This document shows positions 38,001 through 50,000 of a stretch of DNA of 64,000 bases, piece by piece (position 1 is the first letter of the stretch; every line of letters starts with the position of its first letter). A program made the translations under genes and the position numbers. The stretch comes from Liolophura sinensis (lineage: Eukaryota > Mollusca > Polyplacophora > Chitonida > Chitonidae): NCBI RefSeq assembly GCF_032854445.1, contig NC_088303.1, positions 3,415,501 through 3,479,500 of the forward strand, given 5' to 3'. The notes under the pieces are model-generated. The model saw nothing but the letters and a program-made list of their open reading frames with translations. It searched no databases and was not told where the DNA came from.

Positions 38001-41000
38001 CCGGTGTCAGTATAATGTGACTGGGTGAGGTGTCATGTCTGGTGTCTACGGCATGACATTTCAGTGGCGACAGGACCTTGGCGACATGGACTCGACCTAC
38101 CACAATCGCGATTGTAAATTTTGAAAAACTACAATCGCCTTACAATTCCTTTGTGCACTCGGCACAGCTTATTTTACAATCAATTATAAACTCAGTTGTA
38201 AGGTCTACGATTGATTGAAATTTACCTCCTGACCATATGTTAAATGATTATGCTTTAACTTCCGCTTGCCAGTTATGGTATTTATCATTTAAATCCAACA
38301 ATCTACTAGTCAAAAAAGACATTCGCGTATCAGCCCTCAACCAATATAGTCCATAGGCCAAGGCCCAAAATTTTAGATATTGGTACCGCCCGGAGTTTCC
38401 AAATCTCCTTGCTATTTTTAAGTTCGTACATGTCTTCAGTTCACCTTTTGGTATGATATTCCTCGCAGATGGGTAACTTTGTATAGGTTATGACCCTTTT
38501 AATAAACATACTTATTGTTCATTGTGCTAACTCATATATTGCCAACAGTCACACAACCACAGCGATATTTGAACCCCGAATCAACTCAGGAGCGTTTACC
38601 TTTAGGAACACTTCCTTAAATAATTCATTTATTTATCTATTTGATTGGTGTTTTACGCCGTACTCAAGAATATTTCACTTATACGACGGTGGCATTATGG
38701 TGGGAGGAAACCGGACAGAGCCCGGGGGAAACCCACGACCATCCACAGGTTGCTGCAGACCTTCCCACGTACGGCCGCAGAGGAAGCCAGCATGTTAACT
38801 AATTCAAGCTAATCAGCTAAATTATAATGGCAGATTTGCTGAGGAAAGATGGCATTTTAGCCCTTTGTGGATTGGGAAAGAGGTGAGCTTAAAGGGGGCG
38901 AGAAGGACTGCATCAGGAGTTTTTTTTTTTTTTTTGGCAGCCAGAGAATGACGGGACAAAGTTTAGTTTTTGTAACATTTTCGGGCATTCTATCGTGGTA
39001 GTGTTAACAATTAACTGTTGACTTTAAGTCTTAATATCCAAATGATAAATTCCAAACAGCACACAGTCTTTTCGTGACCCCAAACATCAAAGGAAACTGT
39101 AAGATTTTTTATTCTTCCAGAGGAACATTAACACTTTCATTTCTCTGTCAACGGGTGCCACGGATGTTTAATCAACATCTTGCTCCTTATTCTGACGTCC
39201 TAATTGCGTGGTGGCTTTAATTACGGAGCTCTGGGTGTTGGCAGTCATTGGTTCGTTGTATCGTCACGCTGTCTCGAAAAAGGAATAGATTTCTCTGCTC
39301 ACCCGAAAGACAGTAGTGATTCATCCAACTCAAGTTTTTGTCATGGTGACAGTGCTCCTGAACTAGCCGTCATATCACATTTTGTAACTTTGTCCGTGTT
39401 CATGCCCTGTTGCCGAATATCCAAACAATGAATGATGCCTGGCTGCTTCATTTGAATAGCAGTGTCTTCATCAACGAATGATATATCCATTAAGAAATAA
39501 TTTTCTTTAGGGTCGGGGCCTCCGTGGCTCAGTCGGTTAAAGCGCTAGCGCAGCGTAATGACCCAGGAGTCTCTCACCAATGCGGTCGCTGTGAGTTCAA
39601 GTCTAGCTCATGCTGGCGGCCGTACGTGAGAAGGTCTGCCAGCAACCTGCGGATGGTCGTGGGTTTCCCCCGGGCTCTGCCCGGTTTCCACCCACCATAA
39701 TGCTGGCCGCCGTCGTATAAGTGAAATATTCTTGAGTACGGCGTAAAACACCAATCAAAAAAAAAAAAAAAAAATCTTTAGGGTCTAGTCGGTTAATTTA
39801 AGGCTTTATACAAGTATGTCTGTGCATCTTAATGTAGTAGTTTAGCGGTTTGCACCTCTCAAGTGGCAAAAACTTTTTGTGACTTCACTGTTCACAATAT
39901 AGTCAGAAAAAATCACACTTAAATATCTAGTGTTGTAAAGGCAATTTACTAGGTTTTATAAATCTGAAAAAAGTAGGCCAATTTCGTCAGACATACACCT
40001 CATGAGTGTGTTCTTTCCTTTTCTTTTGTCTAACTTTTAAGTAGACATTCACATTCTGCAAAGAGTATTACGAAGTGCTTAGCCCTTTATGTTAGTGTTT
40101 GGCGAAACACTGTTACCGATATTCTTGATGGAAGTTAAAAAATCTGTAGTTTTCAGACTTGCAGATCACAAATAATGAAATGATACGAGCTTTCACTTAC
40201 CTGAGCTTATTTACCTTAACTCACTGTAATAATGGGTGTAAATTAAGGAAGTACACAGCTAGGCATATAATAAACTGTTATCAACCCAGCTGAAACCTTG
40301 TCATCTTACATGTAAATGTACAGGTCAACTGAATACTCACCTAGCAGCATACATGAAATATAGACAAAATGTGGACGGCTAAATTTTCTTTGCTTCATAA
40401 ACAACATAAACCACCCTTTTAAATTGGTCTTATTATGTAATTCACTGAGAGTCCACGAATATAGACGTTTTTCTTCCTTTTTTTGTAATTTGCACAAAGC
40501 CTTTAAGGTGCCTTTAATTCCAAAAACGACGTACAACACAAATTTAAAGTACGAAACTAGGACGGACTCCTACAAAGAGAAGCAATCGGTGGTTTTCAAT
40601 GAGAGTTTTATTCTAATTGTTCATTGTAAATGATTGTGATTAACTAGTTACACATCACTAGCAGCATGCGTGGCTTAGTAGATGTCACCACCCTAGAATT
40701 GCTCAAAAGTCGGTGTTGTCACGTGTAACACACAAGAGCATTGAAATAGTGCAAAGAAACCAGGCCTCGGGGGTACTTCGTTCACCAGCAGAATCGAGGT
40801 ATAAGCACTTTTTACATGAAAACTACCCACCGCTAAGTTTCTTTAATGAAGCGGTAAATCGGCATGCTTTAATCTACAATTGCCTGCAAGTTTAACTTTT
40901 CTTCTTTCATAGTTTTCGCTTTACAAGTTCATTGAAATTATGTAACAACAGCCAGCCTTTTCGAATGTTACACGTGTTGAAACCCCTGCGAATTTTAATT

Positions 41001-44000
41001 ATTTATTTATTTGGTTGGTGTTTTACGCCGTACTCAAGAATATTTCACTTATACGACGGCGGTCAGCATTATGATGGGTGGAAACCGGGCAGAGCCCGGG
41101 GGACACCCACGACCATCCGCAGGTTGCGGCGAATTTTAAGAACCCGCTCTTTTACGTAGTGTAGTAGAAACACGTGCATAAATCTGTCTTGACTGGTTAG
41201 AAGCTCAGAACAATTGGATTAAAATGGTAAATATTCCCAACCCAATAATACATTGTATGTATACTATGTAAGATGTACAATTAAACGTGCCAAAGGTGAT
41301 AAATCGGCCCTTCGGTAATTTTGAAGGCCTCTTGTTTTAAACACAGCTCAACGATTTTTGCATTAATAAAGTACATATATAGCTCTTTTTTCAGTCAAAC
41401 TTTACAGCTGTAAGTTTTCAGTCACATACCCTACAAATAAGGAGGAAATTGTGCGTTTTCGCTGTAGGTCGCAATTTGTGACAAAAATGTTGATCGCAGG
41501 AAAATGTTAGATGCGAGGCTTGTTTCACAAAGTGCACGCAGCGCTGCGTGACGTGTCGTCGTATGGCGACGTAATACATGCAGTACTATTTTGCCATGGA
41601 AGTTCGCTTTGTGAAACAGGCCCCAGATTCGTGATCAGGGCCTTCAACAACGTCAAATCACATGTTTAGAAACTGTAATTGAGAAAAATCGTTTTTTGGC
41701 TGGACATCACTTCCGCTGTATCAGCTAAAACCTAATTTGCTTATGAATTGGATTTTTTTCTTTCTAAATATCCTCCGAGGAAGAGTTGTTACCTGTGCTA
41801 AAAGTGGGGTTTTGCAGAGAATGACTCTCAATTGTTGTCATATCCACTCGAACTTTTACTCGCCAAGTTTCATGCATTTCTACAATGATGTTTTAGCCGC
41901 AGAAATTTTTCAATTTTGAAAAAATGGTTATTTTTTGAGCATTTCCAATATCACTACTGAAATTTGTCTCCTTGCCTTGGGAAGGTGTTACGCCATAAGA
42001 CTCCATCTCTATCTTCATTTTTTAATCTACCACTTTTCGGTTTTAAGGATGTCACTTACGGTTTTACAAAGAAATGCATATTTAAAATAAGTCGTCAAAT
42101 CTGCATCAGATGGAACTTTTTTCGACAGAAACATTTAAACAGTGTATAAATTATTGGCAGCAATCGAGTTTTTACGTCACATGACATTTGTAACCAATAG
42201 CGAGCAACCGAGAAAGTCGTTCTGAACAAGTTGAACATCCCCAGGCTTTGTGCAACAGTTTCAGTCTATGCATCGAAACAGGCATTCGTGTACCAGCCGT
42301 CAAATCGATGTCGATATGGAGGTCGATAATCGCGAGGCCAATTCCCACAACGTTTAACACAAATTACCAAAGAACTAAGAAAGTATATAAAGTATGAAAT
42401 TAGGACGGAATCATGCAAACAGAAGCAGTCGAGAGCTTTCAGTGGTGTTGAAAAGACGTAAGGTATGTACCCGGCGACATGAGTGAAAGCAGCATTCAAA
42501 TCGTGTACTATGTTAGTGTATGTGACAGTTTAACGCCAATTCGTTTTTCCAAGAATATCACCGATTTTAATGAACAAGCTTGAACCGTGGTACAGCAGTT
42601 GATCAAGACTTGAACCCGCATATAATTGTGATCACATATAGCTCGGAAACATACGATTGACTGCAAAGAAAACAAACATAAATAGGCATAACATGCTTTC
42701 ACTTAGTACGCGCTTTTGATATATGCCATAGAATGTAGGCGCCAGGCCACCGTTACTGTTAACTGTTCTTACATGAACTGTTTAACACTGATTACATTTA
42801 CCATATGTTGTAGTTGCAGTGCAATCTTTGGCGGAAAAGAACAGAGTTAATGAAACATTTATTTTCAATAGGCATAGCTCTCTGTTGCGTGCAAACATCA
42901 CAGGCGAGGATAGAATATATCTTAACGAAACATATAGAACGTCAGTGGATTTGAAATACCGTTTTATAGACCATTACACCGCTTTCACAGTGTCAACAAG
43001 TCGACCACATGTTGTCTGTTAGTGTCAAAGCTCACATCGCGCCGCAACACCTTCCTGGGTGATGTAAAACCATAAAAGCGAAACAACGGACTTTCATTAC
43101 ACGCTATAATACGTGAACACATTAATACATAATTCAGAGCCAACAAATGTTCTTTGGGCAGCTAGTATATAAGTTGTGGGAAATGAAATATGTCTCAGTT
43201 GCGTTTTGATTGCAACTATTCATCTATCCAGCGTGGCGATTTAATTCATACGATGAATATACAGCCCCTATCCCTGGATTAAGCGGACTTCGACGCAATC
43301 ATTAATCGGCTAAAAGGCTGTGGAGAAGAGGATTGTTGTTCGTTTTGAACAAAATCTAACATGGACACCATGTCACGTGACGAGAACTTTCTAACAGTTA
43401 CGGTGCACAACTTCGGGGTCTTACCTAAAACGTTCTGAAGTTTCATAAATGTCTGATCAGCCATTTTCTCAAAAAAAAACGCTCCACAATTTTGGTGACA
43501 ATAATAAAAGCTAGAACTGCATGCACATATACGACTTTCAAGCGATCTTTACACATGGTTTTTAACGTCTACGTCAGAACAAATCTGTTGGATACTTTCT
43601 CCACGATTAGCATTCTGTCTATCGACTCCAACTTTTTCGATACAAGTGAAAAGGGACGTAATCCATATTAGACAATAAACTCTTCCTACGAACAAACGAC
43701 CGTGGCAAACGAATGCAAGATTTCAGTTTTCGAAGTGGAAGTGTGTCTTCGTTAATTTTCACATAGCTTACACAGAAGCAGCTGCCTGCTGATCTACCAA
43801 ATCTCGCATATCCAACGAAAAAATGTACTTCCGCAATTCCTGGTGTCCCGATCACCCCACAAGTGAACCATAAAAAGTCTCCGTAATTTAAGTGCAATCT
43901 CTACCAATAACTTTGGTAATATATGACCCAAATTTACGCTTCGTTCAGTCACAGAAAGTTTACAACAACAACAACAACGTCCCAGTTTAGAGGTTATGGG

Positions 44001-47000
44001 CTATTCCGTTTGCCATTCTGTATTATGCTAATTGTGTTGGTCATTGGCTTAACGCTTACGTTACTTTGGTGAGCTATGAATAATTTCTTCAGTTAAAAGG
44101 ATACATCCTTCATAACCATCAGTGTACAGATATATAGCAGCAGATATATTTTCAGAGCTGTGCCGTACTATTTTCAGCTAAAAGTAAGACGGAATACAGA
44201 CCTTTACTGTCAAATTCATAGAAGCAATTGTTGCCCTGCTGGAATAGCCCAGCGCCCACGTTATGTGGGTGAGCTAGCTAGGTTTTGTCACTGGTAAAAC
44301 GGATGCAACGTGACTCTCAATATAGCAAACTTTCAAAGGCATTTTACCACGAAACTGTCACTTGTCAGCACGTGGTTCAAAATGAAGAACAGTAGTCGAT
44401 AAAACGAGCTTTAATTGCAAATTACAGCAAAACCATACATCGTAGAAAAATTAGTATTGACCAGATTCGTCTTCAAGAGGACACACTACATCTAAGTGCT
44501 AGCTTTTTTTCAACAATTTGAAAATAGGTAATAACGTGACTTAAACGACCAATAGCGAGCTTCCTCAGTTCTTGGGCGATTTTAACAAAATTTGCAAACA
44601 TGATATGCCCAGTAATCTTGCACATGCATATCAGTATTTAAGAGAGTCGGATTATTTTGGGAGGGGGGGGGGGGGGAAGGGGATTGGGATGGATATCCAT
44701 ACTTCTCAAATATGGGGGCTAAGTGCGTCACAAGTGAGTAAATTTTTATACACAAGAAGGTAGCCCAAGCGATTTGAACTGGGTAAGAAGTTAACAGCTG
44801 TGATACACGGTTTTATCGCAAAACGACAGAAAGGAGTTTTCGGGAAGGAAAAAAACAAAAAAAAAACAACCGTAGCAATATAGTGAAGCCTTTCAGCTTG
44901 GAAGCCTGATATCTATTATAAAGCTTACGTTCACCATAATGCAATTCATTGTGATAAATTCGTTATACTAGCGTGTTGCGGGTTGACGCCTATAGTGCAA
45001 TAAAATCTGAATAAAACTACACTATGAGTATTATTTGGTACGCGTAATGGATCATCATTACATCAGTGTAATAATAATACATTACATTAGTGTAATAATA
45101 ATACATTACGGATAACCTTCACCGAGCGTATTCCACCGGTTATGTAATAACTGATACATTAGGGGAAGGCCTGACCAATGAATGTTTTAAATATTGCAGC
45201 GATATGCCCATAATACTATAAAGAACGTGCATCATAGAGAATAAATCCAGGGCATCGACGACAGTGTGCTAGTTGGCAAATGGCCACACGTAACCTGTGG
45301 AATACGGCTATAGCATAGAGGGGAAAAACCAGAGCAGCGACGACAGTGTGATAGTTGGCAAATGGTCACGCGTAACCGGTGCAATAGGGCTACAGCATAG
45401 AGGGGAAAACCAGAGCAGCGACGACAGTATGATAGTTGGCAAATGGCCACACGTAACCGGTGCAATAGGGCTACAGCATAAAGGGGAAAACCAGAGCGGC
45501 GACGACAGTGTGGTAGTTGACAAATGGCCACACGTAACCGGTGCAATAGGGCTACAGCATAGAGGGGAAAACCAGAGCAGCGACGACAGTGTGGTAGTTG
45601 ACAAATGACCACACGTAACCGGTGCAATAGGGCTACAGCATAGAGGGGAAAACCAGAGCAGCGACGACAGTGTGGTAGTTGGCAAATGGCCACTTTTAAC
45701 CGGCGCAATAAGGCTACAGCATAGAGGGGAAAACCAGAGCAGCGACGACAGTGTGATAGTTGACAAATGGCCACACGTAACCGTTGCAATAGGGCTACAG
45801 CATAGAGGGGAAAACCAGAGCGGCGACGACAGTGTGGTAGTTGACAAATGGCCACGCGTAACCGGTGCAGTAGGGCTATAGCATAGAGGGGAAAACCAGA
45901 GCAGCGACGACAGTGTGATAGTTGACAAATGGCCATACGTAACCTGTGGAATACGGCTACAGCATAGAAGGGAAAACCAGAGCAGCGACGACAGTGTGAT
46001 AGTTGACAAATGGCCACACGTAACCTGTGGAATACGGCTACATCATAGAGGCGAAAACCAGAGCAGCAACGACAGTGTGATAGTTGACAAATGGCCACAC
46101 GTAACCGGTGCAATAGGGCTACATCATAGAGAGTAAAACCAGAGCAGCGACGACAGTGTGATGGTTGACAAATGGCCACACGTAACCGGTGCAATAGGGC
46201 CACAGCATAGAGGGGAAAACCAGAGCAGCAACGACAATGTGATAGTTGACAACTGGCCACACGTAACCGGTGCAATAGGGCTACACCATAGGGTGGAAAA
46301 CCAGAGCAGCGACGACAGTGTGATAGTTGACAAATGGCCACACGTAACCGGTGCAATAGGGCTACAGCATAGAGGGGAAAACCAGAGCAGCGACGACAGT
46401 GTGATAGTTGACAAATGGCCACACGTAACCGGTGCAATAGGGCTACAGCATAGAGGGGAAAACCAGAGCAGCGACGACAGTGTGATAGTTGACAAATGGC
46501 CACACGTAACCGGTGCAATATAGCTACAGCACAGAGTGGAAAACCAGAGCAGCGACGACAGTGTGATAGTTGACAAATGGCCACTTTTAACCTGTGCAAT
46601 AGGGCTACAGCACAGAGAGTAAAACCAGAGCAGCGACGACAGTGTGGTAGTTGACAAATGGCCACACGTAACCTGTGGAATACGGCTACATCATAGAGGG
46701 GAAAACCAGAGCAGCGACGACAATGTGATAGTTGACAAATGGCCACACATAACCGGTGCAATAGGGCTACAGCACAAAGAGTAAAACCAGAGCAGCGACG
46801 ACAGTGTGATAGTTGACAAATGGCCACACATAACCGGTGCAATAGGGCTACAGCACAGAGGGGAAAACCAGAGCAGCAACGACAGTGTGATAGTTGACAA
46901 ATGGCCACACGTAACCGGTGCAATAGAGCTACACCATAGGGTGGAAAACCAGAGCAGCGACGACAGTGTGATAGTTGACAAATGGCCGCACGTAACCGGT

Positions 47001-50000
47001 GCAATAGGGCTACAGCACAGAGTGGAAAACCAGAGCAGCGACGACAGTGTGATAGTTTACAAATGGCCGCACGTAACCGGTGAAATACGGCTACAGAATA
47101 GAGCGTAAAACCAGAGCAGCGACGAGAGTGTGATAGTAACCGGTCAAATACGGCTACAGCATAGAGAGTTAAAACCAGAGCAGCGACGACAGTGTGATAG
47201 TTTAAAAATGGCCACACGTAACCGGTGAAATACGGTTTGTTGTAAATTTACTTCAATTATGGTTTTATTCTAAGTGTAATGTAAATGCATAGATGGTAGC
47301 TAATTACACGCTCCGCAGCACCACGGCTTGAGCAGAATTAGTTTTAAAAATGCAGTGATGTTTATTGTAGTTTATTAGACGTCACTGGTCTAGAGTTGCT
47401 CAAAATGCTGTGTTGTCAACACATATGGCATACAAAGTAACATCAACAATGCAAAGGGACCAGGGCCCCGTTTTCACAAAGCGCACGTAGCGTTACTTGC
47501 ACGTAACTTCCATGGTGACCAGTACTGTAGGTATTACGCCGTCATGGTAGTTACGTGAACGAAGCGCTACGTGCGATTGTGAAACGGGGCCAATGCCTCG
47601 GGGATGCTTAGTCCACCAGCAAACTCCTGGCTTATGCAGGACTAAAATACTATAAAAGACGAACCTCATAGAGAGTAAATCCAGAGCATCGACGACATAA
47701 TGTAACAAACCTGCATTGTTGATCCAAAATAGATCAGGTTTCTATTGTTCCTCTGTGAAAAATATATGGTTCTGGGAACACCTTACATGAGTGAGCCAGC
47801 AAGAACCCGGCCTAGATGTAATGTAACCTCATGCCAGGCCAATTCTGCCTTGAGTAGATGCTTACTTATCTGTAAACATAATTCTGTTTACACAAATTCA
47901 TAAATATAGAAGTGAATAAATTTTGTTACATAATGATGACAAAACTCGGTAAAACCTACCTATACTGAAGTAAGAAATAGTGGATGCACTATAGGTAGCA
48001 TTTGCCACTCATAGTATGATAATGTTACATAGTTAACAATGCTACACATCGGGCGTCTATACGCAATGCGTCCTGTTTGATATCTTCAGTGGTATTTGTC
48101 TGGCCTTTAATAATATTGTTTCATGCTATGTTTTCATATTTTATGGATAGTCTTTGGACCAAACCGGTTTCCCCACTCGTAGAATTTACGACAAGAGGGA
48201 TAGTTTCAACTTTGACATTGAATTGGACTGCAATAAACCTAAGGGCCCTGCGTATGGCGTGCACATATCTTGGTTTGTAGCATTTGTTAGATCCTGTGTG
48301 ATTTGTGACGATGTCAATCGACATAACACGTTGTAACTGCAAAAACCAGTGTGTCAAGGCTATTCCATCAAACGCCTTCACACCAAGTTTCTGAAGTTTT
48401 ACAGTATTGGTTCACGGCTGGTATGTGAGTGTCTGTTTAGACGCCTATATTTATATAGAACATTTCTGCATAATTTCTAAACATTTTTACTCAGACGATA
48501 TTTAAGGGCTCTGACAATAGATAATTTGTATAATATCAATTCTGTTAGTAGGATGCGCTCCAGATGGCTTACTTGTTCATCCAGCACGTTGGCAAACACG
48601 ACATGGGTTTTCCTAGGTTGCCGAGGTTCAAGCTGGCATTTTGCGTTTAAAATATTGAATCAGCGTCCAGAACTGTCTGATTTAAGAGACGGTCAAGAAA
48701 TATAAATGGCCGAAATATCCAACTGCGAGATATCAAAAATTTTCAATCCAGGAAGAAATTGTACTCAAATTAAACATGCCTGGGGCTCTGTGCAATTGTA
48801 GTTCAAATTTCACCTTGATCTCCTGTGCATGGTTTTGAAGACGAAGAGTCTTAAAGGGTTTTCCTATAAATCCAATTAGGCCGCCAAACCACGTGACCCG
48901 TGACACACAAGTTTAGTCGCTCAAAACCACACGTTGATCTATAGCAATCAATTTTCAAACAATTTCTCTTCAGTTGGTTTTTGCTGGGGACGTGATCCAA
49001 AATTGCCTTCGTGATATGTCGAATGAATAGGCTTAACTTCTGAATAAAGGGTTATGCCGTTTGTCCGTACCAGTTCACCTACCGCTGCTAACATTACTTT
49101 GCAATACTTCAGGTGCACAGATTTGATAATGATATTCCTTCCTGCCTCACACTCACCAGTCACGGTGACAAACTTGACAGAGAAAGTTGTCTATCGTCTC
49201 TCTATTAAGTTTTAAAGATCAACAATCATGTCCAAACATGGTCTCTTTGTCTTTTTCAGCAGCGTTCTTATTGAGTACGCTAGGGATTCCCTTCATAATC
49301 AGCTTCCATTTTCTTCATGTATTTCCGACACATCAGCGTCGGTTGTTTCTAGGTCCCTTCTTTATACCTTTTCTAGTAACGTATTGCCCTTCGTAGAAAT
49401 GTCGCGATTCCCTCACTGACCCTGATATATGCAGTCCCAAAGGTTGATCTGTATAATAGAAGACTTGCACCATACAGCTGGCAAATGGTCACACATATTA
49501 CCGATGACGGCCTCTTGTCAATTTACCTCCGTTAGGGTTTTATTCCAATTGTTCATGTAAATGCTTGAATAGTAGCCGGATCAGTAGATTTCAGTAGATT
49601 CATGCAGGGAGTTTCTTCTACGGTTCTCCCACGTGCAGAAATAATGAGGCGGCGGGAATAGTATTTGCGATTTAATGATTCCAGTCCCCCAATGGCTGTA
49701 TGGCATCCGGAACATCTGATTAATTCGGACTGCGCAGTCTAACGCCTGTTGACACCACTTGTTTCCCACCAGTATTACGTACATAACTGCATGTCACGTG
49801 AATGTTCATCACTAAAATTCCAAACGTCGATGGTTAACACCTGGCGCAACGAATTCGTCCCAGGCAAGGCGTTCAGAAACAAATTAAATGAAACAATAAA
49901 AAAAAGGTGGTGATAATTGCTGATTTCAGCTGAGACTTACCTGGCTTTTTATGCCGGTAAATTTGCTTTTATGTAGCCACCTAGCTATTGTACGGGATTA

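Larger units (their letters stand above)
45205..47700. repeat. MS81 dispersed repeat with amplified 81-bp core
   Basis: The outer parts match other members of the family. The left edge (ATACTATAAAGAACGTGCAT, CATAGAGAATAAATCCAG) recurs at the right edge (47650-47700). The tail 47250-47640 has the family sequence (GGTTTTATTCTAAGTG, GCTAATTACACGCTCC, TTATTAGACGTCACTGGTCT). It carries a MITE insertion at 47464. The array sits between. No transposase or strict terminal repeats were identified, so it is called a dispersed repeat. Confidence 0.75.

Noticed and set aside
43279-43897. Two minus-strand ORFs as exons of an unknown gene
   Set aside because: A donor-like site exists after the first, but no partner exon, domain or second line of support was found.
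45232-47217. 661-aa minus-strand ORF of Cys/His-rich 27-residue repeats
   Set aside because: It coincides with the 81-bp minisatellite. Other frames on both strands are open too, and no start, splice or flanking gene structure supports it.
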